A stretch of 40,677 bases of DNA from assembly GCF_003391055.1 (NCBI RefSeq), contig NZ_QUAJ01000019.1, positions 34,812-75,488 of the forward strand, read 5' to 3'. The number at the start of each line of letters is the position of its first letter. Positions within the stretch are counted from its first letter, which is position 1. The position numbers and the translations under genes are program-made. The notes beneath the pieces are model-generated. The model ran no database searches. It was not told the origin of the DNA and saw nothing but the letters and a program-made list of their open reading frames with translations. The stretch is from Psychrilyobacter piezotolerans (GTDB taxonomy: Bacteria > Fusobacteriota > Fusobacteriia > Fusobacteriales > Fusobacteriaceae). Below are positions 34,202 through 40,677 of this stretch, one piece after another.

Positions 34202-34521
34202 TTATAAGATACAGTCTTTTTTTATTTTTTATTTTTTTTAGTTAGTATGCAATTCATAAAAAGTTTGTTTTTCACTACACAAGTCTTAATTACTAGGTGA
34301 ATATGCAAAGTGTTAAATTCAAAAATCTCATTTGAGTAAGGGCAGCAAAATATAAAAAATCATAATTTTAATTAGAACAAACATTTCATAACTGATGAGC
34401 TTATACCGGCAAATGTAAAAAAAATTATTAATTTTAGGAATTTGTGAACTATATAATTTAGAACTTAAATAGAGTATACTTGTAAGAAGCTGGGTTATTC
34501 TCTACATTCAGGAGGGCACCA
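34202..34521. other. AT-rich spacer, no gene seen
   Basis: About 320 bases. The right end has a TATACT -10-like box near 34477 and GGAGGG before the next ATG. No RNA or repeat is recognised in the rest. Confidence 0.4.
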
Positions 34522-34761
34522 ATGAGCAAAAGTCTAGATAAATTCCACGATGAATTAAATAAACTTGAAAAATTGTTATTGCCGTTATACTCAGATCATG
34601 GAGAATTATTTGAATACTTAGATTCTATCAATAGTTCCAGAGATGTTCACGAGAAAATGAGATCAATTAACAAGATTCAGAAATATTGCGAGTCCCAGTC
34701 AAATGTAATAGACCGTGATATTCTCAATCGCATTGACCATTTAAAAGATCTTTTAAGATAA
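34522..34761 (+). CDS. Hypothetical 79-aa helical protein
   Basis: Not recognised. Highly helical and charged (SKSLDKFHDELNKLEKLLLP, then VHEKMRSINKIQKY and DRDILNRIDHLKDLLR), with no signal peptide or membrane segment. GGAGGG lies seven bases before the ATG. The next gene (GNAT) starts 67 bases later on the same strand, so they may be co-transcribed. Confidence 0.6.
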   Translation: MSKSLDKFHDELNKLEKLLLPLYSDHGELFEYLDSINSSRDVHEKMRSINKIQKYCESQSNVIDRDILNRIDHLKDLLR

Positions 34762-34827
34762 TTTAACGTTTTTACTGTACAGAATAATTCAGCAGCTTAA
34801 AAAATATGATAGAGGAGGAAACATTAG

Positions 34828-35373
34828 ATGAAGGCAAATATTAAACTTAGAAACCTGGAAATAAATGATTTGGAGACTTATCTATATTTAAATAATCCAG
34901 AAAGAGAATTTTATAAATATAATGGCCCATACTTTGGTAAACCTACTATAGAAGAGCTGAAAGAAGAGGTTGAGAATTATAGAAGTAAATTTTTAAAGGG
35001 AGAAAAGGACGTAAAATCCGGAAAGATGATTGTAGACAGCAGTAATAATGAACTAATAGGATCGGTAAGCTCTTACTGGAAATCCAAGGAGACACTGTGG
35101 ATGGAGGCAGGTATTGTAATTTTCAATGAAAATTATTGGGGAAAGGGGATAGGTTATGATGCTTTAAAGATGTGGATATCTGAATTATTTAATGACAATC
35201 CTGAAATTATAAGGCTTGGTCTCACTACTTGGTCAGGAAATAAAAGGATGATGAATTTATCGGAAAAATTAGGAATGAAAAAAGAAGCAACCTATAGAAA
35301 AGCTCGTATTGTTGACAATAAATATTACGATTCTGTAAGCTACGGTATCCTGCGAGAAGAATGGAATTTTTAA
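34828..35373 (+). CDS. GNAT-family N-acetyltransferase
   Basis: 181 aa of the RimJ/RimL type. The acetyl-CoA site is in IVIFNENYWGKGIGYDALKM (about 95-115, Q/RxxGxG/A-like GKGIGY), followed by LGLTTWSGNKRMMNLSEKLG and MKKEATYRKARI, the usual end of the family. It transfers acetyl groups from acetyl-CoA to protein N-termini or small amines; the substrate is unknown. AGAGGAGG precedes the ATG and a bidirectional terminator follows. Confidence 0.88.
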   Translation: MKANIKLRNLEINDLETYLYLNNPEREFYKYNGPYFGKPTIEELKEEVENYRSKFLKGEKDVKSGKMIVDSSNNELIGSVSSYWKSKETLWMEAGIVIFNENYWGKGIGYDALKMWISELFNDNPEIIRLGLTTWSGNKRMMNLSEKLGMKKEATYRKARIVDNKYYDSVSYGILREEWNF

Positions 35374-35381
35374 AGTTTAAA

Positions 35382-35406
35382 AAGGCTTCCAAAATTTGGA
35401 AGCCTT
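35382..35406. terminator. Bidirectional terminator
   Basis: AAGGCTTCC-AAAATTT-GGAAGCCTT, a perfect stem between the convergent GNAT and symporter genes. Confidence 0.85.
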
Positions 35407-35433
35407 AATTTTGATATTCCACTTATTTTATCA

Positions 35434-36819
35434 CTAAACTGTTTTTGCCTTTTTTTCTTTTTTCTTTAAACCTTCAAAATAATCTTTAGTTTCTTTTATA
35501 ACTACTCCGCTGAGAGCAATTAATCCAATTAAGTTTGGAATAGCCATAAGCCCATTAACTATATCAGCTATAACCCAAATGAGCTGCAGCCTTATGAATG
35601 GTCCTATGGCAATCAAGAATATAAAGACTGCTTTAAAATATTTTATCCCCTTTACACCACAAAGATATACAGTACATCTTTCACCATAGTAGTTCCAACC
35701 AAGGATCGTAGTGAATGCAAAGAAAATAATACCAATATTAACAATAAAACCACCGATACCTCCAAATGTTAGGAGGTTACTAAAAGCAGCATTGGTAACT
35801 TCTGCTCCAGCAAGATCTGCGTTATTCCATAATCCAGAAGAAACAAGCACAAGACCTGTCATAGTACAAACCACAATCGTGTCAAAGAAGGTACCTGTCA
35901 TAGAGATAAGCCCTTGTCTTACACAAGAATTTGTTCTAGCAGCTGCAGCTGCAATGGGAGCAGATCCTAAACCAGATTCATTGGAGAAAACTCCCCTAGC
36001 TACTCCTGCTTTTAGTGCTAAAGCAACTCCAGCACCGGCAAATCCACCTACAGCAGCATGACCGCTGAATGCACTGCTGATAACCAAATTAAAAGCAGCA
36101 GCAGTGGCACTTGGATCCAATAAGAGTATGATTGTCGCTCCAAAGACATAGAATAGAGCCATAAATGGAACTACTATCTCTGAAACTCGAGATATACTCT
36201 TTATCCCGCCTATAGTTACGGCAGCCACACTAAGTGTTAAAAATAGAGCAACTATCAATTTTGGAACTCCAAATCCACCACTTACTCCTGTAACAATGGC
36301 ATTTACCTGAGCGAAAGTTCCTATCCCGAAGAATGCAACTCCTATTCCAAATACAGCAAAAGATTTAGCCAATATCTTACCAAGCTTTTTATTTTTAAGC
36401 CCCCCTTCCAGATAGTACATGGGCCCTCCAGCTTGTTGTCCATTTTCATCTTTTATCCTATATTTTATGGCTAAAAGCCCCTCTGAATATTTTGTTGCCA
36501 TCCCAAAGAATGCAGCCAGCCACATCCAAAATAATGCTCCCGGTCCTCCTAATCTAATAGCTGTTGCTACTCCTACAATATTTCCAGTACCTATAGTCGC
36601 TGCCAGTGCCGTACAAAGGGCAGCAAAACTACTTACATCTCCCTCCCCTGTATCATCCTTATCCTTTACAAATAGATATTTCAGTGCCAGTGGAAGTTTC
36701 AAAATTTGTAGCAATCCCAGTCGAACTGTTAGATAAAAACCTGTTCCTATCAGTAATATTAATAGCGGTGGTCCCCATACAAAGTTATTTATTGCTTGAA
36801 AAAAATTAAGTGTATCCAT
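35434..36819 (-). CDS. Sodium:alanine/glycine symporter (AGCS family)
   Basis: 461 aa inner-membrane transporter with about ten or eleven membrane segments. Family motifs include AALCTALAATIGTGNIVGVA, GPGALFWMWLAAFFGMATKY and GGPMYYLEGGL, and the mid-protein ARGVFSNESGLGSAPIAAAA block, the AGCS signature. It imports alanine and/or glycine with Na+. ATG at 36819 with GGGAGG about eight bases upstream. A tandem glycine riboswitch lies in its leader, which points to glycine as a physiological substrate and signal. The gene is monocistronic here. Confidence 0.93.
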   Translation of the reverse strand: MDTLNFFQAINNFVWGPPLLILLIGTGFYLTVRLGLLQILKLPLALKYLFVKDKDDTGEGDVSSFAALCTALAATIGTGNIVGVATAIRLGGPGALFWMWLAAFFGMATKYSEGLLAIKYRIKDENGQQAGGPMYYLEGGLKNKKLGKILAKSFAVFGIGVAFFGIGTFAQVNAIVTGVSGGFGVPKLIVALFLTLSVAAVTIGGIKSISRVSEIVVPFMALFYVFGATIILLLDPSATAAAFNLVISSAFSGHAAVGGFAGAGVALALKAGVARGVFSNESGLGSAPIAAAAARTNSCVRQGLISMTGTFFDTIVVCTMTGLVLVSSGLWNNADLAGAEVTNAAFSNLLTFGGIGGFIVNIGIIFFAFTTILGWNYYGERCTVYLCGVKGIKYFKAVFIFLIAIGPFIRLQLIWVIADIVNGLMAIPNLIGLIALSGVVIKETKDYFEGLKKKEKKAKTV

Positions 36820-36906
36820 TTTAGTGCCTCCCTTTTATTATATAGGGAATTTAATTATATATATATGCATATAAACATACATAATTTTATAGATATATAT
36901 AATTAA
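36820..36906 (-). promoter_or_regulatory. Expression platform between glycine riboswitch and symporter
   Basis: The leader contains a long AT-rich inverted repeat (GTTTAATTATATATAT against ATATATATAATTAAA). After it TCCCT can pair with AGGGA of the AGGGAGG ribosome site. There is no G+C stem with a T-run, so control by ribosome-site access looks more likely than termination. Confidence 0.45.
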
Positions 36907-37085
36907 ACTCCTCTGTCCCTTATACCTGAGAGTTTCGCCCATTGAGGGTTTGCTCCTTCGGTGTCCATTATTTGGATCTCTCCAGAGGTTCGTCCAGTAT
37001 AGGTCCCACTTTTATCAAATAAAAGCACCTGAAAGTTTTACTTCTTCGGCGATAATTTCTTATCTTCTCCCTATACCTTCAACCG
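36907..37085 (-). ncRNA. Tandem glycine riboswitch
   Basis: On the minus strand aptamer 1 (about 37085-37001) has GGTATAGGGAGAAGATAAG, GCCGAAGAAG and CTTTCAGGTGC. Aptamer 2 (about 37000-36907) has CTCTGGAGAGATCC, CACCGAAGGAGCAAACC, GGCGAAACTCTCAGGTATAA and GGACAGAGGAG. The two cores in series, joined by a short linker, are the classic cooperative glycine sensor. Its gene is a glycine/alanine symporter, not the glycine cleavage system. Confidence 0.93.
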
Positions 37086-37463
37086 ATTTTCAACTTATAT
37101 ATTATGCAAAATAAAAAAATCCTATAAATTATTTTTTAAAATGAAAATATATGAATCAAAAGACATCATATGTGGAATATCTATATTATATTAGTACAAT
37201 TTTAAGTAAAATGCAATAGTTGAGTGAAAAAAATATCAATAATTTTTTATTACTAACTAGTCTTAAATTTCCCATAGAGGAAACTAAAATTCTTAGAGAT
37301 AAAACAAACACACATCTTCAACTAACTTAACAAACAAAAGGAACAAAACATTTTATACGGCAAAACTATACTAAAATTAAAATTATTTAATTTGACACCT
37401 TTATTTATAAGTAGTAATATTCCAGCAGATAATAATACTAACTAGTTATATAATGGAGGCAGG
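37086..37463. other. Divergent control region between glycine riboswitch and pan operon
   Basis: About 380 AT-rich bases without a gene. The left end must hold the promoter for the riboswitch (TAATAT-like box near 37095). The right end holds the pan promoter. Nothing else is recognised. Confidence 0.5.
37392..37420 (+). promoter_or_regulatory. Promoter of the pantothenate operon
   Basis: TTGACA (37392-37397), 17-base spacer, TAATAT (37415-37420), about 43 bases before the first ATG. Confidence 0.75.
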
Positions 37464-38273
37464 ATGAAAATTGGTATTGTAGGAGCAGGGAGGGTAGGGA
37501 TATCTCTGGGAAGATATTTAAGATATCGGAATTTTTCTATCTCAGGATATTTAAAGAGGGAAGGTAAGGATCTGTCCAGGCTGGGGTGGAGATCTTTTGA
37601 GAGTTATACAGAGATAGCGGCGCAATCAGATATAATTTTAATTGCCGTTCCCGACGATGAGATCATCCATGTCTGGGATAAGCTGTCCAAGGAAAATATA
37701 GGGGGCCGCTGTGTAATCCATACCAGTGGCGCAGTCTCCTCGGAGATATTTTCCGGTGCAGAGGAACTGGGAGCAGAGGCCGCTTCCCTCCATCCAATGA
37801 TGACTTTTTCTGATACAGATACGGCAATGAACAGGATGGAGGAGATGTCTCTGGTTTTAGAGGGAGACTCCCCCCAGGCAAAAAAATTAATCGAGAGATT
37901 GGGAAATAAATATTTTAGTGTGGAGAAAAAATTTAAAATGAGGTATCACCTTGCAGGGGTCTACGCATCCAACCTGATAATCCCAATGATTCACAGGGGA
38001 ATAGATAACCTTCAAAGGTGTGGATTTTCAGAAGAAGAGGCAAAAAACATCCTCCTCCCCCTGGTTGAAAAAACTGTTGAAAATATAGGAAAAAAAGGGA
38101 TAAAAGATTCAGTTACAGGCCCCCTCCAAAGGGGTGATCTAAATACATTGAAGGGGCATTTAAACTCTCAGGAAAGATGGGAACGGGATCTCTATCTGGC
38201 AGGTTCCAGGGAACTCCTGAAAATTGTTGGGGGAAATAAAGAAATAGAAGGCATATTGGAGGAGAAAAGATGA
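37464..38273 (+). CDS. panG: DUF2520 Rossmann protein, probable ketopantoate reductase (PanG type)
   Basis: 269 aa. An N-terminal NADP-binding fold ([17 protein letters not shown], residues 3-19) is followed by [11 protein letters not shown] and [16 protein letters not shown], and a helical DUF2520 domain with [10 protein letters not shown] and [16 protein letters not shown]. It opens a pan operon that has B, C and D but no panE. DUF2520 proteins in this context (PanG of Francisella and relatives) replace PanE as ketopantoate reductase. It overlaps panB by four bases (ATGA). The symbol rests on context and family, not on catalytic proof. Confidence 0.75.
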   Translation: MKIGIVGAGRVGISLGRYLRYRNFSISGYLKREGKDLSRLGWRSFESYTEIAAQSDIILIAVPDDEIIHVWDKLSKENIGGRCVIHTSGAVSSEIFSGAEELGAEAASLHPMMTFSDTDTAMNRMEEMSLVLEGDSPQAKKLIERLGNKYFSVEKKFKMRYHLAGVYASNLIIPMIHRGIDNLQRCGFSEEEAKNILLPLVEKTVENIGKKGIKDSVTGPLQRGDLNTLKGHLNSQERWERDLYLAGSRELLKIVGGNKEIEGILEEKR

Positions 38274-39097
38274 AAAATACAGTAGTAACATTTATTAATT
38301 CTAAAAAAAAGGGGCAGAAACTTTCCATGCTCACAGCATACGATTATACCATGGCAAAAATTATAGACGGAACGGAGATCAACGGAATACTGGTAGGGGA
38401 TTCTCTGGGAATGGTGACTCTAGGATATGATTCCACTCTGGCAGTGACAGTAGAAGACATGATCCATCATGGCAGAGCAGTGGTCAGAGGAGTGAAAAAC
38501 ACCCTGGTGGTAGTAGATATGCCATTTATGTCCTACCACAACACCCTGGCAGAAGCAGTGGATAATGCAGGAAGGATAATAAAACAAACACAAGCCCATG
38601 CTGTTAAAGTGGAAGGGGGCAGGGAAATTTTAGATAAGGTAAAGGGTCTTATAAAGGCTCAAATACCAGTAATGGGCCACCTGGGACTGACACCGCAATC
38701 CCTGAATATCATGGGAGGATTCAAGGTACAGGGAAAGAGCGAGGAGGCCGCAAAAAAAATAATAGAAGATGCCAAACTTTTAGAGGAGGCAGGGGTATTT
38801 GCAATAGTCCTTGAATGTATCCCTGAAAAACTAGCTGATCTTGTGAGTAAAAGTATATCTATTCCTACCATAGGAATCGGTTCAGGGGGAGGATGTGACG
38901 GACAGATCTTGGTATATCAGGATATGCTCAATATGGATGAGGATTTTAAACCAAAATTTGTTAAAACTTTTGCAGATGCAGGACTGGTGATAAAAGAGGG
39001 AATAAAAAAATATACAGACCAGGTAAGGGATGGTGAATTTCCTGCTGCGGAACATACCTTTACCATGAAGGATGAGGTCTTAGAAAAACTTTATTAG
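38270..39097 (+). CDS. panB: 3-methyl-2-oxobutanoate hydroxymethyltransferase PanB
   Basis: 275 aa, the family length. PanB adds a hydroxymethyl group from methylene-tetrahydrofolate to ketoisovalerate, giving ketopantoate. Visible motifs: [28 protein letters not shown] (Asp44 metal ligand), [11 protein letters not shown] with a second Asp, HAVKVEGG with the catalytic Glu, and GHLGLTPQS and [17 protein letters not shown] overlaps the end of panG, so translation is coupled, and panC follows ten bases later. Confidence 0.97.
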   Translation: MKNTVVTFINSKKKGQKLSMLTAYDYTMAKIIDGTEINGILVGDSLGMVTLGYDSTLAVTVEDMIHHGRAVVRGVKNTLVVVDMPFMSYHNTLAEAVDNAGRIIKQTQAHAVKVEGGREILDKVKGLIKAQIPVMGHLGLTPQSLNIMGGFKVQGKSEEAAKKIIEDAKLLEEAGVFAIVLECIPEKLADLVSKSISIPTIGIGSGGGCDGQILVYQDMLNMDEDFKPKFVKTFADAGLVIKEGIKKYTDQVRDGEFPAAEHTFTMKDEVLEKLY

Positions 39098-39107
39098 GAG
39101 GAGTGCT

Positions 39108-39974
39108 GTGGAAATTATAAGGGAAATTGGAGAGGTTCAAAAAAAAATCAAAGAATGGAAAGATGCAGGGGAAAGTATAGGTTTTGTCCCTACCATGGGA
39201 TATCTTCACAGGGGTCATGGAAGTCTCATTGAAAGGGCGGCCAGGGAAAATGACAGGGTAGTTGTCAGTGTTTTTGTAAATCCCATGCAGTTTGATAACT
39301 GTAATGACTTAGATTCCTATCCCTCCGATCTTTCCGGGGATATGGATCTTGTGACAGGATCGGGAGGAGATCTTATATTCAGTCCCACGGTTCAGGAGAT
39401 CTACCCCAGGGGATTTAATTCCCTTGTAGAGGTAGAAAATTTAGATAATGAACTTTGCGGGGCTACAAGACCCGGGCACTTTAGAGGAGTCTGCACAGTT
39501 CTTACAAAGTTTTTTCTTATCCTGGCTCCTCACAGGGTTTATTTCGGGAAAAAAGATTATCAGCAGCTGATGGTTGTAAAAAGAATGGTGGCTGACTTGA
39601 ATATTCCCCTTGAAATTATAGGATGTACAACTGTAAGGGAAGAAAGCGGGCTGGCTATGAGCTCCAGAAATGCAAGATTATCTGAAGATGAAAAAAGAAA
39701 AGCCCTTATAATAAATCAGACATTGAAAGCTGTAAAAGACAGAGTTATTCAAGGAGAAGTTGAGGTAGAAAAGATCCGAAGATGGGCTATAGAAAGGATA
39801 GAAGGGGTAGGGGGAGCTGTGGTGGATTATTTTGAGATAGTCCATCCCGATACCCTTCAAAAGATAACAAAAATAGAGGATAAGGCAGTGGCTGCCACTG
39901 CAGTATTTATAGGAAAGTCCAGACTGATAGACAATATAATTTTAGGGGGAAAAGATGAAACTACAGATGCTTAA
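39108..39974 (+). CDS. panC: Pantothenate synthetase PanC
   Basis: 288 aa. It joins pantoate and beta-alanine with ATP. Motifs: [19 protein letters not shown] with the HxGH site at 34-37, [51 protein letters not shown] and [11 protein letters not shown] (KMSKS-like loop). Starts with GTG at 39108, preceded by AGGAGGAG. It overlaps panD by 20 bases. Confidence 0.97.
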   Translation: MEIIREIGEVQKKIKEWKDAGESIGFVPTMGYLHRGHGSLIERAARENDRVVVSVFVNPMQFDNCNDLDSYPSDLSGDMDLVTGSGGDLIFSPTVQEIYPRGFNSLVEVENLDNELCGATRPGHFRGVCTVLTKFFLILAPHRVYFGKKDYQQLMVVKRMVADLNIPLEIIGCTTVREESGLAMSSRNARLSEDEKRKALIINQTLKAVKDRVIQGEVEVEKIRRWAIERIEGVGGAVVDYFEIVHPDTLQKITKIEDKAVAATAVFIGKSRLIDNIILGGKDETTDA

Positions 39975-40335
39975 AGGAAAGATACACAGGGCCACAGTAA
40001 CACAGGCAGAACTCCATTATGTAGGAAGCATAACTTTGGATGTAGAACTTATGGAAGCAGCAGGAATAAGGGAATATGAACTGGTGCATATAGTTGATAT
40101 AGACAATGGGGCTAGATTTGAAACATATGTAATTGCAGGGAGAGAGAGAGGAATTGTCTGCCTCAACGGAGCTGCAGCCAGAATGGTGCAGACAGGGGAC
40201 AGGGTAATTATAATGGCCTATTGCTATATGGACGAATCAGAGGCAGGGGAACATAAACCCAAGGTAGTTCTTTTGGGAGAGAATAATAAGGTTGAAACAA
40301 TTTCCAGCTATGAAAAGCACGGCAGATTGGTATAA
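39955..40335 (+). CDS. panD: Aspartate 1-decarboxylase PanD
   Basis: 126 aa proenzyme. It makes beta-alanine from aspartate and matures by self-cleavage between Gly24 and Ser25 (HYVGSITLD), leaving a pyruvoyl group. [12 protein letters not shown] at the start and [32 protein letters not shown] are typical. The ATG lies inside the end of panC with GGGGG seven bases before it, so the operon is tightly packed. With panG, B and C the pathway to pantothenate is complete apart from ketoisovalerate supply. Confidence 0.97.
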   Translation: MKLQMLKGKIHRATVTQAELHYVGSITLDVELMEAAGIREYELVHIVDIDNGARFETYVIAGRERGIVCLNGAAARMVQTGDRVIIMAYCYMDESEAGEHKPKVVLLGENNKVETISSYEKHGRLV

Positions 40336-40368
40336 AATATACGATATACTGCCTAAAACAGATATATA

Positions 40369-40397
40369 TAAAAAGAAGCAAGATATTATCTTGCTTC
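40369..40397 (-). terminator. Terminator overlapping the stop codon of the 47-aa gene
   Basis: Minus strand GAAGCAAGA-TAATA-TCTTGCTTC then TTTTTA. The stop codon TAA (40388-40386) lies in the loop. On the plus strand it also follows panD, but without a T-run. Confidence 0.75.
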
Positions 40398-40529
40398 TAC
40401 TTCTTCCTCTACCTTTTTCACTGTGATCTTTCTTTTAACATTTGATTTTATTATTGCCCTGCCTTTTCTTTTACCCTTATTTTTGACTTTCCCTTTTATT
40501 TTAACAGCTTTTGTTTTTCCTTTTTTCAT
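40386..40529 (-). CDS. 47-aa highly basic small protein
   Basis: Begins MKKGKTKAVKIKGKVKNKGK and ends VKKVEEEVEAR. About 20 of 47 residues are Lys or Arg, with an acidic tail. AGGAGG lies five bases before the ATG, and a terminator overlaps the stop codon. It might bind nucleic acid, or polyphosphate or another polyanion, but no family is recognised. Overlap of coding end and terminator suggests an evolved compact unit rather than chance. Confidence 0.6.
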   Translation of the reverse strand: MKKGKTKAVKIKGKVKNKGKRKGRAIIKSNVKRKITVKKVEEEVEAR

Positions 40530-40552
40530 TTGATCCTCCTAAATTTAATCAC

Positions 40553-40677
40553 CTAGATTGTCAAATTAAATGCAACACCTGGTTCTCCCCAGAATTCTTC
40601 ATGGGGAGTTTTCCATCCTAAACATTTCCTTGGTCTATTATTTATTTTTTGTACTGCTATATTTACCTCTTCTTTTG
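40553..40677 (-). CDS. IS30-family transposase, C-terminal end only
   Basis: The minus-strand frame enters from the window edge as KEEVNIAVQKINNRPRKCLG, then WKTPHEEFWGEPGVAFNLTI and TAG at 40555-40553. INNRPRKCLGWKTPHE is the characteristic C-terminus of IS30 transposases. The rest lies outside the window. The 23 bases between its stop and the small basic gene may include the element's terminal repeat. Confidence 0.88.
   Translation of the reverse strand, partial: KEEVNIAVQKINNRPRKCLGWKTPHEEFWGEPGVAFNLTI

Noticed and set aside
34130-34210. Cyclic-di-GMP riboswitch before the pilin gene, suggested by GTGCCC and AGCGGGTAAC
   Set aside because: The conserved aptamer core and second stem are missing, and the same bases read better as a short protein end.

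Overview
The window looks like chromosomal DNA of a low-GC, Gram-negative-walled anaerobe, most likely a Fusobacteriota member of the Ilyobacter/Propionigenium/Psychrilyobacter type. This is inferred from AT-rich codon use, very strong GGAGG/GGGGG ribosome binding sites, outer-membrane barrels ending in Phe, an RND exporter and riboswitch-led metabolic operons. The species cannot be fixed from the sequence alone.

Left part (1-9.4 kb), mostly minus strand. A riboflavin operon (promoter, FMN riboswitch, terminator, ribH, then ribD cut by the window edge) is followed upstream by a three-gene envelope cluster: a DUF1302-like outer-membrane barrel, an HAE3/MMPL exporter and a LolA-fold periplasmic protein. 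Together they look like a trans-envelope route for a hydrophobic substrate. After a 56-aa small gene come mnmA, a LysE-type exporter and a small YD-repeat-like protein.

Middle (9.4-24.8 kb). An exported amidohydrolase is followed by a MarR repressor and a MATE pump (MepR/MepA-like logic). The marR promoter carries a perfect 11-bp inverted repeat over its -10 box. Five copies of one GC-centred palindrome (GTGTCGC-N-GCGACAC) lie between 10.9 and 17.15 kb, together with a 62-bp direct repeat. A secreted PEGA/34-residue-repeat/YD-repeat protein is split by a one-base frameshift in an A8 tract. Next come a decayed NhaC antiporter end, tRNA-Leu(GAG) with a consensus promoter, a NUDIX hydrolase, and a decayed prophage patch (recombinase end, GH24 lysozyme, holin-like protein). 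That patch is interrupted by a group II intron whose reverse transcriptase carries two homopolymer frameshifts. An outer-membrane barrel, an orphan BY-kinase and an IS3 remnant complete the accessory region.

Right part (24.7-40.7 kb). A 2471-aa secreted protein with a von Willebrand A domain is translationally coupled to a membrane-anchored coiled-coil protein. Nearby are a MORN-repeat secreted protein and an orphan type IV-pilin-like protein. Housekeeping resumes with a GNAT acetyltransferase, a Na+:alanine/glycine symporter under a tandem glycine riboswitch, and a complete pantothenate operon (DUF2520/PanG-type reductase, panB, panC, panD). A 47-aa very basic protein and the end of an IS30-family transposase close the window.

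The strongest candidates for something not yet described are the giant vWA/coiled-coil pair, the barrel-MMPL-LolA cluster, the A8-interrupted repeat protein and the palindrome family.
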